A stretch of 64,000 nucleotides of DNA from Dryas octopetala (lineage: Eukaryota; Streptophyta; Magnoliopsida; Rosales; Rosaceae): the NCBI GenBank assembly GCA_963921425.1, contig OY992833.1, forward strand, positions 28,010,698-28,074,697, written 5' to 3'. Made by a program: the position numbers and the translations under genes. Below the pieces are notes generated by a model that saw only the letters and a list, made by a program, of their open reading frames with translations, was not told the DNA's origin and ran no database searches. Shown here piece after piece: positions 51,454 through 64,000 of this stretch; the first letter of the stretch is position 1; the number at the start of each line of letters is the position of its first letter.

Positions 51454-53122
51454 CCTAACACAAACTTAGGTAGCGGGTTAGAATTTATTATTACTAACTC
51501 AATTCCAAATATGAATAACTCAATTTGATGTATATAATTTAGCATATGAGTAATGAATTTGATTTAAAGATGCAGAGGTCCTTAGACTTAAGTTTATATA
51601 TGGTTGGTCACAAAATATGTTTGTAAATTTGAACCTCACATGTTTTAGGATGAGTTTAGTGTTAATTAAGTCAATAACGATTGATTAAATATGTCATTTT
51701 AAAGTTGACTAATGCTTGATATGATACAAATACATGCAACCAAAAATAGAATATAAAAGGACTCGATTGCGATCTTATTAATGCACCATAACAAAACTGA
51801 GTACTGTTCAAGTCTGGAGTAAAGAAGTGTCGAAACACCCCACAAACATCACCGCCAGAAAATTAGAAAAATGAAAACATTGAGGAGAGGAACACGGGCG
51901 CAAAGTTGTATAAATAGCAATAATATTGCACCATATATGCATGTGCATGTGGACAGTAAATTGAGGAGTAGCTTTGCAGTAAAGATGATTGAGTGTGAAG
52001 TACAGTAATTAAATTGACTTAATTAATATTAATTATTAGTTTGAGAGAGTTTTAACTTTTAAGCCTCTGACTCTGAACTCTGAATTCTGAATGATAGATT
52101 GATAGGTGAGATATATGCTCTTGAAAGGTCAAACAAGCACATACATAATTAATTTCACCATGCAAGTAAGTTGTAACTTCTAATAAGGTTATAAGTGGTC
52201 CATGAGCTAGATTTGGTTACATTTCTATGCCAAATTAATTAATAACCTGCAGATATGACCCTACTAAAATAATTAAAATCATCTTCAACCAGACAAAGTC
52301 AGTGGAATAGAAGCTCTGGGAATGGAATAGAAACGGGATTTTCGGATTCTGAGAAACTAATATCACTTTTAAAATGGACCTAATTAATTAAACCCCTATT
52401 ATAAAATATTTGAGTTTTGTGTTGGAAGTTGGTTCAGGTCCACATTTCCAAATACCAATTCAAACACCCAACACTAAAAAAAGAGTTGCTTGGAAGTTTG
52501 CTTTGTCTTGATTTGCAGTGGATGAGAGTGAATATGATATTTGTGAAGTTAAAGATGTTTTCATAATCCCTATAAGTCTGCTGATATGGAACCTCCTTGA
52601 GATTCCACTACTTGGATTAAACAAACCTCCAAATGGGTTTCATGATTAAGGCCCCAATTAATTGTGAGAAATTAATAACACTCGCTAGTCTCTTAAGTAC
52701 TACGTGAAAATCTATTTTCTTGACTTCAGGTTTCTTGGTGTATGTTTTTTAATTATAATTTGATTGTTTTAATTGTAAGAGCCTAGCCATAGTACGTGGC
52801 CAAACACGTACACACACATACACACACTAATATCTCCTTTTAATTAAGTCACCAGAAAAGGTGGCTGATCCTTCGGAGGCAGACCCCTCCTCAGGAAGCA
52901 TATATTGGCTACAAATTAAGTGCTTATTATAACACCTCACCGCCAACTTGGTTGCTTTCACTCCACCTCTACCTCTTCTCTGTTCTGTGTTTTCTCGTTC
53001 ATAGCTAGGGTTTGCTTTTTGTTACTACAGTTCGTTTCAGGTTAACTTAATTTCAGCTGTGTCACGAGATCGAGTAGCTATTAAATAGTTTTTGACAAGG
53101 AGATCGAAGAAATACATAAGAT

Positions 53123-54977
53123 ATGGATGAGAGGAGTACTACTAGTAGTGATGCATTCTGTGGAGATAAGATGGATGAAGTGATGCTACCAGGGTTTCGT
53201 TTTCATCCAACAGATGAGGAGCTGGTAGGGTTCTATCTCAAGAGGAAGATTCAGCAGCGCCCTCTCTCCATCGAGCTCATCAAGCAACTTGACATCTATA
53301 AATTTGATCCCTGGGATCTTCCAAGTAATTAATGAATATCATATATATATATATATAATCTTGTTATGCAAAGTTGTTGTTTATATATGCATCTTTAGGG
53401 TTTCAATATTTCATGATAATTTGGTTAGAATATATAAAGGTTACATTAATAAAACTTATATATATATACCATTTTTAGAGTGTAGTTGATGAGGCCTTAA
53501 ATATACTGTTTTTCATTTTGATATATAGAGTTGGCAGCTACGGGGGAGAAGGAGTGGTATTTCTACTGCCCCAGGGACAGAAAATATAGAAACAGCACAA
53601 GGCCAAACCGGGTCACTGGAGCCGGGTTCTGGAAAGCCACAGGAACCGACCGACCCATCTACTCCTCCGACGGTAATTCATCCAAGTGTATTGGGTTGAA
53701 GAAATCCCTTGTCTTCTACAAAGGTAGAGCTGCCAAAGGGGTCAAAACCGACTGGATGATGCACGAGTTTCGCTTGCCCTCTCTCACTGACTCACTTCCT
53801 CCTAAGAGATCATCATTCAGCGACAAAACCATTCCTGCAAATGTAAATAATCAAATTACCTTACCCTATTTATTAAGTACGAAAAATGTCATTTTATCAC
53901 GCAGTCTAACATATTATATTGTAAAAAATTTAACATAATATGTTGTTTAAACTGTCAATTTCAAATGACATTGGTCACATAAACTTTAATTTTAATGTGC
54001 AATATATATCAGATTGATCGATAGTTTGGGAATGTAACATGATTTAGCAAGAGATCAACATGCATTGCCCTTTATATCATCATATAGATATGTATTAATA
54101 GACTAATTACTATATTAATTTGTATGTGTTGTACTTGCAGGACTCATGGGCAATATGCAGGATATTCAAGAAAACAAATTCAAGTAGTGCTCAAAGAGCG
54201 CTTTCTCATCACTCAAATTGGGTGGCTGCATCCTTGCCTGCAGAAACAAACACAATATCGGATCATCATCATATGCTAGGCTCCAAAGCTGCACACAATG
54301 AGTTTAGTTCTTCAGAGAGCATCATGTCATTGACATCGAAAACCAATTCATCCACCCACTTCTGTTGTAACAACAATGACATACAAATCTCATCCCCAAT
54401 AGATTTTGCTGCTTCCTACAAAACCCTAAACCCAATGGCTTGCAATAATATCAAACTACCCTATCAGTACTTCCCCATTAATTCCAGCGGAGACTACTTT
54501 ACCCCTGCTAGCTTCACATTTTCACCTCTGGAAACTCGTTCAGGACCGCCAGGCAAATGCACAGTGGATGTGTCCTCCTTGTTGTTAAACATGTCCTCTT
54601 CGATGCTTGGAGATTATATCAATGGTAGCAAGGCCTCTGCAGAGACAACTTATGACTTCAGTACTGCTTCGGTAACATCACAGGAACAATGTAATGGCAG
54701 TTTCTCATCAATGCCCACACTACCACATGATCATGAGGTCATGCAAGTCAACGGTCAAGACCACAATGCCTTGATGATCAAGAATATTAATCCAAATGCA
54801 AACGTGGCAGCAGATGATCAACAGTACTGGGAGAGTCATGGTCCTGATCATGTGCGGTCCAATATTGGGTTTCCCTTGCCTTTGAATATAGGGGATCATC
54901 ATGCATGGAAGTCCAACTTGACGTGGGACTCTTCACCATGTCCCACTGAAATGTCCACAACCAGATGCTATACTTAA
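53123..54977 (+). CDS. FEZ: NAC transcription factor, FEZ-like
   Basis: Three exons, 53123-53324, 53529-53842 and 54141-54977, give 450 residues. It is a plant-specific NAC DNA-binding protein acting in the nucleus. NAC subdomains A to E are all present: [18 protein letters not shown] (from residue 22), [73 protein letters not shown] and, after intron 2, [13 protein letters not shown]. The sequence is close to Arabidopsis FEZ, which promotes formative divisions of root-cap stem cells; orthology is inferred from the domain and from its position near the eL34 gene. The C-terminal 280 residues are Ser/Asn/His-rich and disordered, typical of NAC activation regions. Intron positions are those standard for NAC genes. 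The acceptor of exon 2 lies in a tandem AGAG; the first AG restores the lysine of PKLAATG. Confidence 0.94.
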
Positions 54978-56160
54978 TTAGTATAAAGAAACTTTGTCAA
55001 AATCATTGTTTCGTAGCTTAATTAATTTTTAGTTAGCTAGGCTACCTCAAGTTTTTGTTGTGTAAGATTAATTTTTTCCTAATTAATCGCTAGGCGCCTC
55101 TGATCAAAGCTCAAGTGTATCATTAATCAGATAGAAAGTGAAGCTCGAGTTGCAGATTTGACATTACAAGTGAACATCGATCTTATATTTGATGGACAAA
55201 AAATAATGAGATATATCCTTCAAACAATCTAAATCCCTCAGTCGAGGGCATTCAACTCAAAAATCATGATCACATAAAAAGTATATATAAAAAATAGGGA
55301 ATCAAATCTCAAATTTTTAGCTAATTGAGACTTTATTGACTTATAACTTGATCGCATAGACTTGTAGCTTGAGCGACCGTGAGCTAACATTTACTCTCAC
55401 ACTTAAAATTAGAGTTTACATTTCTTTCTCTCCTCAGGTCTTCCTTATGACCTCAAAAAAAGAGAGAAAAAAAAAAACCATCGTAGTTCTAGCATGATAA
55501 GAATGATAAGTATGTACACAAACGTTTTTTTGCTCTTAATAGGATACTGAAGACTTGGGCCCGAGACTGGCCCAAACAAATCACGGTTGGGTAAATTGGG
55601 TTACATATATATTGGGACCTTGGGATTTTAGTCTAAGCCCAAATTTCTCCACCAGGCTGCAACCCCAACTTCTTTTTCTTGTCTTTATGATTATTAAACT
55701 CTTTTCCTCTTTTATTCTTCTTTTTTTTTTTCCTATTTTTTTCTGTATATATAATTATATATAGAGCTGTATAATCATTCTATATGAACACTGACAAAAC
55801 TAAACGCATCGACTTGTAGCTATCCGATCCGTCCACATGAATGTATTGTCGGTCCCTCTCAAGTCTCAAGGGATGAGATTAAAATAAAAGGCCCAAGTAG
55901 TTGGGCTTTTTTTTGTTTTTTTTTTTTTTTTTTAATATCCAAGTAGTTGGCTTGTTGCCCAAGAATCGAGACCAATGATCTTTAAGCCTGGTTTGAGCGC
56001 AAACTATGGCAAAGTAAATTATATAGTAAGACTTCCGATAGTTGAAATTATGAAATGACCACGAAATTGTAGCAGATTGGTTCACCTGTTGATAATATCC
56101 AACTCCATATAAACCTCGACACACTACACATGAATGCACCAATTCAGAGAAATAGAGAGA
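54978..56160. other. FEZ 3' flank and GST promoter
   Basis: AT-rich flank. Around 55556-55640 are several TGGGCC/GGCCCA/TGGG words that suit the promoter of the downstream GST gene or another start site. A T run lies at about 55909-55933. No further gene is supported. Confidence 0.45.
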
Positions 56161-56935
56161 ATGGAGCATAAGCAAAGTGAGGTTCTGGTGTTTGGGACAT
56201 GGGCTAGTTCTTTTAGCAGAAGAGTCCAGATAGCCCTCAAACTTAAGGGCATAGACTATGAATATGCGGAGGAAGATTTGATAAACAAGAGCCAGAGGCT
56301 GCTCAGCTACAACCCTGTCCTCAAACAGGTACCTGTTCTTGTTCATAAAGGCAGGCCTATCGCGGAATCACGTGTCATCCTCGAATACATTGATGAGAAC
56401 TGGAGCAGTACTCCCAAACTATTGCCTGAGGATCCATTCGAAAGAGCCAAAGTCCGATTTTGGGCAAAATTTTACGACGACAAGGTGGGGTGTTATTTGT
56501 GTCATCTCTTTCTTTACTCTGTTTTTCTGCATGATGTTGTCTTCACTAAAAATGCAAACCACTAACTATATGATGACATATCAGATCGTACCGTCAATAT
56601 ATGCCGTTATCATGTCCAAAGGGAAAGACAGAGAGAATGCCACTCTAGACTTAAGTGAGTTGTTTAAGGTCTTTGAACAAGGGATGAAGAAGGATTTTCA
56701 AGAGAAGTCCCCCTTCTTTAATGGTGATTCCTTGGGTTTTCTTGGTATTGTGGTAAGCTCATATACTTGCGGCTACAAGGCATTTCACGAGGCTGTTGGT
56801 ATTACGATTCTTACACCCGAAAAGAACCCTGCACTTTTGTCATGGGTAAATGAACTGAGAGATCATCCTCTGATAAATGAGACTCTCCCGCCTCATGATA
56901 AACTGGTCGCCAGGCTCAAGTTTCTTCAACCTTGA
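56161..56935 (+). CDS. GSTU: tau-class glutathione S-transferase
   Basis: Two exons, 56161-56484 and 56585-56935, joined in phase 0 give 224 residues, the classical tau-class layout with one intron after about residue 108. Cytosolic GSTUs conjugate glutathione to electrophiles, xenobiotics and oxidised metabolites. The thioredoxin-like N-terminal domain has [11 protein letters not shown], with Ser16 as the probable catalytic serine, [12 protein letters not shown] (cis-Pro) and the glutathione-binding [11 protein letters not shown] (Glu69, Ser70). The helical C-terminal domain follows. An in-frame ATG at 56134 would add nine residues; I chose 56161 because it matches the family start. The usual proline after the catalytic Ser is Ser here, a small departure. 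Which GSTU it is cannot be decided. Confidence 0.94.
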
Positions 56936-57748
56936 TCTTCAGGCAGACAAGGGTTGAAGAAGACAGATGATCATTTTACTGTTTGACGATGGTGATCTTA
57001 TGTTACACTCTTCTACTGCATTATTAGTATTCCAAATCTACCTTATATCGCCTAGTAAAGACCACATTGCATTGTCATTCTCAAACGATTAAACCACTCA
57101 ATTTATAGATAATTTGGTTTTTTGACTTCCAATATCAGTTTTTACCTTCACGGAGAATCAGACCCAGTAAGTGGGGGTCAATGGCTGACCCATATCGCAC
57201 ACCATCATTACCCAATGCAATTCTTTTCCCGGTAGCAGAACAGTTGTATAGTCAACTGGACATGCTATAGAAGAAAATATTTTAGAAGCTGATAAAAGCC
57301 AATTTACCAAGGTCATCCACTGGACCATTTTGAGTGGTAAACTACAATCCAAGGAGGGTTGAAAGTTGAAACCAAATGGAGAAAAAGACTTTTGTGGCAT
57401 TTCACAAGGGAAAACATGTAAAAGCCATGCCAAACCATTAACTAGATAAAAGGCTTATAAAGGATTCTAAGTAAAAGCTAAATTACGAATGAAAACTGTC
57501 TAAAAGCTACAGATGTAACATTACTTAGATAATTTGAAAATGTATATGTAAACACTGCAATACAAAACAAGCAAATCCATAGCAAAGTGGATTTTTCTCA
57601 ACAAAATCAAGTACTTAAACATCAGAATTTAAACCAGCCACGCCAAAATACAAAAAACCAAATTGGAACACCTCAAATAACTTCCCATAGTTCAATATTA
57701 GTCAAAATCACTCTAGAAGCTACTTAAAACTCACTAGAGTTTTCAATT
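56936..57748. other. convergent 3' region, GST and eL34 genes
   Basis: The 3' UTRs of two converging genes. Nothing else stands out: no inverted repeat, RNA gene or credible coding frame. Confidence 0.5.
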
Positions 57749-58925
<1,177 letters not shown>

Positions 58926-59585
58926 CTAAAGATCGGAGGGCTGTAGTTAGATCTCTGCCTTAGTGTTTCCAGTATAACGGTCAGATTTTAATCTCCGCGA
59001 TATAATAAGGCTGTCCTAATAATCGCATGCGTCGCAGTGAATAGTCTGTGAAGTGGGCCAGCTGGCAGATTGATTATAGAGTTCTATTTACCTGTAGTGG
59101 GCTTAGAGTTAAGAGCGTATCTACATTGGGTTCCATGGGCTATAGCCTGGGACAAAATTAGCCCAAACATTTTTCTCATGTATTTTCTTTACCCCTTAGC
59201 TCTTTTTTATTTTCTTTTTGGTCAAATTTTGCCCTTACCTCTTAGCCCATCCCTATTCTAAGCTCTAAGCCTCTAACCGAATTAATCTTTTCAAGAGCAA
59301 CACAAGTGAATAAGTCTCATGATATGCAGCTATGAGGTATGTATTCTATATATTCATCCACAACTTTTAGAGACTTTGTACATCTTGTAGGCCTAAATTC
59401 AAAATTCAAAATAATGTAGTATTGCCCATATTTTTATGGCAATAAATTTGTCTCATAAATGTGACTTTGTATTATACACGATGATCTATAAAACATGATA
59501 CGATAATATTTACTATATTATGAATCTAAACTACATATTCAGTTGAAACTTAAAAGTTAATATACTAAAATCTAGATGTACATTG

Positions 59586-59756
59586 GGAATAAGATCTCCT
59601 ACCCATTTGCCTACCCATTTTCCTACCATGCTTTTATCTTGACTATCAAAAAGAGAGTAGAGAGAGAAAGAAAGGAGAAGAGATGGAAGAGTTAATGGCC
59701 AAGATTAAAAGCATGGTAGGCAAATGGGTAGGTAAATGGGTAGAGGATCTTGGTCC
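59586..59756. mobile_element. short inverted-repeat MITE, 171 bp, 9-bp TSD
   Basis: The ends are GGAATAAGATCTCCTACCC on the left and, on the opposite strand, GGACCAAGATCCTCTACCC on the right. Pairing continues through CCCATTTGCCTACC and CATGCTTTTA, so each arm is about 65 bp and nearly the whole element folds back. It is flanked by a perfect 9-bp direct repeat TGTACATTG (59577-59585 and 59757-59765). It has no coding capacity. The middle is a purine-rich GA stretch. A 9-bp duplication suggests Mutator-like mobilisation. Confidence 0.85.
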
Positions 59757-59765
59757 TGTACATTG

Positions 59766-61057
59766 CTTACCAAAAGTCCACCCTTTTGTCTGCATTTCTT
59801 TTTCTTGCATTGTAGGTTTTAGAGTTTGGAGGGGCAGGACCGTTGGTCAATGTCCAATATTGAAAAATGATATGATATTGGGCAATTTCATGCGTTGTAA
59901 CGACAAGTTGCAGTTTACATGCCTTGTGAACTATAATCATTGTGCAGTGTATGCCTGACTATGTGTACGTGTTCCATGCAACCTTTTGGCTTTTTGAATA
60001 GCAACAAAGGCCGACCCATTTTTTACTCATAAAAATGGAAATATGTAGGAAAAGAGCAATGGGTACGTGGTTCATGGTGCCCATATTTCTTTTCGTGTTG
60101 AAGTGAAATGCTTTGTTAAAGCATCACAATGGCAAGGTTCATTAGGGGAAAACACCAAAATCAAAAGTCACCCGTGAAACCCGTTTACCATGCCAATTGC
60201 CAATAATAGGCCCAATATGCCATGGCAGCACATATGCTTTCATACATTTTCTAATTGATTTCGTGGGTCACGTTACGGAGACGGCACAAAAACTTTTACT
60301 AAATTGCTAAATGGGTTTTTGGACTCATTCCCACCCTTCAACCTATACGTGGGCTTGAGTGTGAGTGCCACTTCTTCAAATCCAATGATACCAATTGCTT
60401 TGTTTATCATCTCCTTTTTTCTTGTTTTTACATCTCTAACTCTAAGTTAGAGACTTAGAGGTGGGACTCATATTCATCCTATGTCAATTTTATGATTCTT
60501 AAAAGAGATAAATCACATCCGCCAAATTAAAATTTATAATATTAAATAATTTTATGTCAATGTCTCCCCATTTCATTTTCATGCTGTTGTGATTATTAGC
60601 CTATAATGACATTCTAATAGCTTTGATAATGACACACACACCCGGCCTAAACCATCCACCCATGTCCCATCCTAAGAGGAAAAAAATAAGGTAAAATTCA
60701 ACATGTATCATATGGAAATTGAATTGAAATTTAAAAATCTAGTGGATTCAGTATATAATATCATAATTTCGTGTAGATTTGACAAGAACCCCCGAATGTT
60801 AATTTTGTTTGGACATATACTAATTAAAAAGAAAAGACCATAAATATATGTTTAATGTAGTTAGTTTATTTGGGGCGATATTCTCTTAACAAATACTTTT
60901 CACTTTTCCATTTGTTTTCTTCTTACTTAAAATCTTAAATATTTTTTTACAAGTATGGGGTCACATCGGTCCATCGCGTCATGTCTAGGTCCTTATAATT
61001 AATTTATTTAATTGTAAACACAGGGTCAATACATACCACCTACATGCAAATTTTAAA
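59766..61057. other. intergenic AT-rich spacer
   Basis: No gene, RNA gene or complete element is seen. A few short purine and T runs occur. The final nine bases (61049-61057, AATTTTAAA) are the left target duplication of the next MITE. Confidence 0.5.
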
Positions 61058-61457
61058 AAAGAATGCTATCAACTCTTTCCAATTTACTTTTGCAGTAACG
61101 TTTTTCTTTATTATTCTTGTTTTGCAGTGAAAATTAACAATCGAAATTGTTCATTTTTTTAATTATTTTATAAAGATTATCTCTATAAAAAATTTATTAA
61201 ATCGAAAATCGTTTGATTATGTAACTGTGATCAAATAAATATACGATTTTGGTAACAATTTAATTCACCATTTATTTATTTTATAACGATTACATGACCA
61301 AACAATTTTCGATTAAATTAATTTTTTGTATAAATGATCTTTAAAAATTAATCTAAAAAATAAACGGTTCAGATCATAAAAATATAATACGAAACAAGAA
61401 TAATAAAAGAGAATGTCAATAAAAAAGATAAATTGAAAAATGTGGATAGCATTGCCC
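61058..61457. mobile_element. inverted-repeat MITE, Mutator-like, copy 2
   Basis: This 400-bp relative of the element at 51082-51453 shares the end word GAATGYTATC, the sub-terminal TTCTTTATTATTCTT, GTTTGATTATGTAACTGT versus GTTTGGTTATGTAACTGT, and the mirror words in the other arm. The ends pair (AATGCTATCAACTCT with AATGCTATCCACATT). It is flanked by a perfect 9-bp direct repeat AATTTTAAA at 61049-61057 and 61458-61466. It is non-coding and more AT-rich and diverged than copy 1, but its target duplication is better preserved. Confidence 0.82.
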
Positions 61458-61466
61458 AATTTTAAA

Positions 61467-61831
61467 TTCATGGCATTCATTTTTTTACTCTTTTAAGAAT
61501 GAAATCTTATTTATTTAATTTTTTATCTGAAATCTAATCCTTAATTAGAAAACAAAAACAACACCATGTTATTAAAGGCCGGCCATACGTTTCGATGAGT
61601 TTACCATTTTTGTCAAGAAGATAATTGCAGTATTTTGAAATTCAATTGTCAAAAAGATAATGCAGCATTTTGGTAAACAATTAGCATATACAAATATTGC
61701 ATATCTTGTTTTTTTTTTGCCAAAATATTTCATATCTTAGCATATATGCAAATGACAATTTAGTATAGTTGATGACACCTAATTTTCTTTTATTAGGAGA
61801 AGTCATGAATTCAAATCTCACATAAAATAAA
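61467..61831. other. intergenic spacer between two MITEs
   Basis: AT-rich sequence with a tandem-like echo of TTTCATATC/GCATATCTT near 61710-61745. It ends with TAAAATAAA (61823-61831), the left target duplication of the following element. No gene is seen. Confidence 0.5.
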
Positions 61832-62254
61832 GGTTTTTTTTTTTTTTTTTTCATATTTACTACCTAAACTTTGACCATTGTCTTAATATGGTATCTAAAC
61901 TTTTATTTGTCTCAATTGAGTACCTAAACTTTTATTTTGTGTCTAATAGGTACCAAAATAAATTTCTGCTAAAATTGTCAACAAAAATTAGAGGCAATAT
62001 AGTCAAAGTATATTTTAATTATTTTTTTATATGTTTAAAATTATAAAAAAAAAAAACAAAAAATTATAATTAAAATATAATTTTTTTAAAGTGACCATAT
62101 TGTCCCTAACTTCTATTAACAATTTTAACAGAAATTTACATGGGTATTTATTAGACACAAAATAAAAGTTTACATACTCAATTGAGACAAATAAAAATTT
62201 AGGTACCACATTAAGACAATGGTCAAAGTTTAGGTATTAAATATGAAATAAACC
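61832..62254. mobile_element. long hairpin MITE, 423 bp, 9-bp TSD
   Basis: The element starts GGTTTTTT and ends AAATAAACC. Its two halves are near-complementary along almost their full length: ACCTAAACTTTGACCATTG at 61863 on the left reappears inverted as CAATGGTCAAAGTTTAGGT near 62218-62236. TTTGTCTCAATTGAG and TTTTATTTTGTGTCTAAT also have inverted partners. Each arm is about 200 bp. Perfect 9-bp direct repeats TAAAATAAA flank it (61823-61831, 62255-62263). No protein is encoded. A transcript through it would form a long double-stranded RNA. Confidence 0.88.
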
Positions 62255-62263
62255 TAAAATAAA

Positions 62264-62918
62264 TTCATTAATCTTTTCATATGCAAATATTATCAACATT
62301 GTGTTACAATTGAAATTGATTTATGACTTCACGGCTAAAAAAAAAAATGATTAATGGGTCCATATTCCATTACCTCTCTAGGTTCATGATAATTAATAAT
62401 TTTGGTAATTTTAACCATTGGATCATATATATTTGGTAATAATTAATTACGTGTAATTTTATTTTAATTAAGTTCCTTTCCCTTTACCCAAAAGCCAAAG
62501 GCAAAAGGCAGAGAGAGTAGTAGACCTCAAGTCTTTGAACCATGGTTTGACTCTCTCTACTTCACTCGGGAAACGCGTAGGTCTTTCGCTTTCAACTTCA
62601 ACATTCATTCATTCCCCAAACTGAAATGGAAACTCTGTGAGAAATCAAAGCCATCCATGTATTTATTATTATTCGTACGCATCTTTGATTCTCTGCACAT
62701 CTGTGCTCAATCTCCTCCCACAATCTCGCACATTTGGTCTCAAACTTTGGCTTTAGAATTTACACTATGACTCACACTCCCACCAATTTCGCTGTCTAAA
62801 AGTGGACCGTCCACTATCCCCGAATGAATTCTTATATGGAAATAAATTCAAATCTTCCTCTCTAACTCTAACTTTGCTTAGAATTGAGAAAACACAAAAC
62901 CCAGAGAGGTTGATTGAA
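62264..62918. other. promoter and leader of the gene at the right edge
   Basis: AT-rich up to about 62470, then more balanced with GAGAGAG and CT-rich words, consistent with the promoter and 5' UTR of the gene starting at 62919. The frame is open upstream of that ATG but begins only with a GTG codon, so it is leader sequence. Confidence 0.5.
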
Positions 62919-64000
62919 ATGATGGATACCACGAAATTCCTCCTGCTCAAAACCGAATTCGATTTCATTAGTAAGCGTCTTTTAAGCAAGGCCTTGTACG
63001 GAAACATGCTTGGAGTCCTTGCTTTCATATGGCTTTTGGTTTTCAACTACTTCCTTCCCTTGTTCCTTGTTTTTGGATTCATAACCAGATACATACTCAG
63101 GTATGCTTAAGTTTAATTGTGACTTGCTAATTCAAAGTTCATGCTTTTAATGGGGTTTAAAGTAATTGAATTGGTTCTTTCTTTTTCAGATTTCAGGTTC
63201 AGGCAGAGAATCAGAGAAATGAAAACGGTGATGTTTGCTTGCAACAAGACGATCAAGTTGATTCAAAGTGCTCATTGGATTCAGACAATGATGATGTACA
63301 CAGAGAAGAAGAAACATGTTTTCATTCTCCTAGTAGCACAAGTGGGGATCAAAACAGAGAAAAAACAGAGAAAGATATCAATGGTTTTGTGGAGGCCTTC
63401 TCGACTGCAAGCACCGATCTGTACGAATTCACGGCTGGGAAAGATATCAATGGGTACATGAAAGAGCCAAAAGCAATGAACTTTATTGTCCAAGAATTGT
63501 ATGCGGACTGGGGTAGTCCTAATATTCATGATAATCAAATTGTTGGTAATGAAGTAGAGGCTGCTGAACAAGAGAAAGCAGAGGATCATGTTAATGTTGA
63601 TCAAGAAAAGGCAGAGGATCATGTGGATGATGATGAAGAAAAAGCAGAGGAAATTGTTCAAAGTGTTCGCATTGGAGAGGTTTTAGAGAAAACAGAGCAC
63701 GATAAAGCACTCATTGATCATGACCCTTGTGAGATAGGTGAGTACCCTCTTGAGGAATTTAGTATTGGGAAGGTTCCATCTGATGAAAGTGATTATCCAC
63801 AAAATACAAGTTTTGGTAAGTATGATCAATCAGATGATGAGGTTCAGTCACTTGCAGAAAATTGCGCCATAATTTCTGATTCTGAAGTAGACCCAGTTGG
63901 TACAAGACAAGATCATGATGTGGGTTCATTTACCTTTGAGTTTTTGGTGTACAGAAACGTGGGTAAGGAGGCCATTGAGGGAGATCAGAATAAGATCAAG
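62919..64000 (+). CDS. membrane-anchored acidic protein, 3' end outside window
   Basis: Exon 1 is 62919-63100 and exon 2 starts at 63190 and stays open to the window edge, giving at least 331 residues. I do not recognise the family from sequence. A basic N-terminus (KFLLLKTEFDFISKRLLSK) is followed by one strong membrane segment at about residues 30-55. A long hydrophilic, very acidic, probably disordered region follows. It contains an 11-residue tandem repeat with core EKAEDHV (three units, 63569-63661, third degenerate) and two KDING[FY] words. Two adjacent ATGs (62919, 62922) begin the frame. Position next to the eL34 gene recalls the Arabidopsis neighbourhood where a DUF1666 gene follows RPL34, so a C-terminal DUF1666 domain may lie beyond the edge; this is only inference. 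Confidence 0.75.

Larger units (their letters stand above)
49518..53122. other. intergenic region ahead of FEZ-like NAC gene
   Basis: About 3.6 kb: CPBP 3' flank, a pyrimidine-rich tract (about 50090-50246), one complete inverted-repeat MITE (51082-51453) and the NAC promoter and leader. The leader contains TAGGGTTT near 53006. The open frames that cross the pyrimidine tract are composition artefacts. No other gene is supported. Confidence 0.5.

Noticed and set aside
62027..62209. Minus-strand frame of 60 codons
   Set aside because: It lies entirely within the hairpin MITE at 61832-62254.

Overview
This window is nuclear DNA from a core eudicot plant. Every protein gene is split by short GT-AG introns in AT-rich sequence and belongs to a land-plant family. 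The spaces between genes hold MITEs, microsatellites and poly-A/T runs. There is no operon, CRISPR array or bacterial feature, and I saw no LTR-retrotransposon coding region. The gene order suggests a rosid without recent whole-genome duplications. A rosaceous tree such as Prunus is my guess; the window itself does not prove the species.

Layout: 1-6.9 kb has no gene and holds a hAT-type MITE and a long GA microsatellite. 6.9-13.3 kb carries a divergent pair, MOG1 (Ran-binding, minus) and CUL3 (ubiquitin-ligase scaffold, plus). 14.2-25.0 kb has a HAD-like hydrolase (minus), a DUF616 membrane protein (minus) and the divergent HGH1 eEF2-folding chaperone (plus). 25.9-31.4 kb has ORC6 (origin recognition) and a sphingoid-base C4-hydroxylase (SBH), both plus. 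34.0-41.5 kb has a phytochrome kinase substrate (PKS) gene and a PMT2-like Golgi methyltransferase, both minus. 46.7-49.5 kb has a plastid CPBP (CAAX-type) membrane protease. 53.1-58.8 kb has a FEZ-like NAC factor, a tau glutathione transferase and ribosomal protein eL34. From 62.9 kb a membrane-anchored acidic protein runs off the right edge. Between 58.8 and 62.9 kb lie three inverted-repeat MITEs with 9-bp target duplications.

The genes do not form one pathway; they are ordinary housekeeping and developmental genes. The most informative large-scale signal is their order, which interleaves gene runs that, as I remember it, are split over several duplicated Arabidopsis segments. Local signals of interest are an E2F-site cluster ahead of ORC6, a telo-box plus site II promoter ahead of the eL34 gene, an altered catalytic motif in the HAD-like protein, and a MITE family present twice. 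I found no convincing undescribed multi-gene system. Exon models were built by hand from splice sites and reading frame. For all complete genes the exon lengths sum to a multiple of three.
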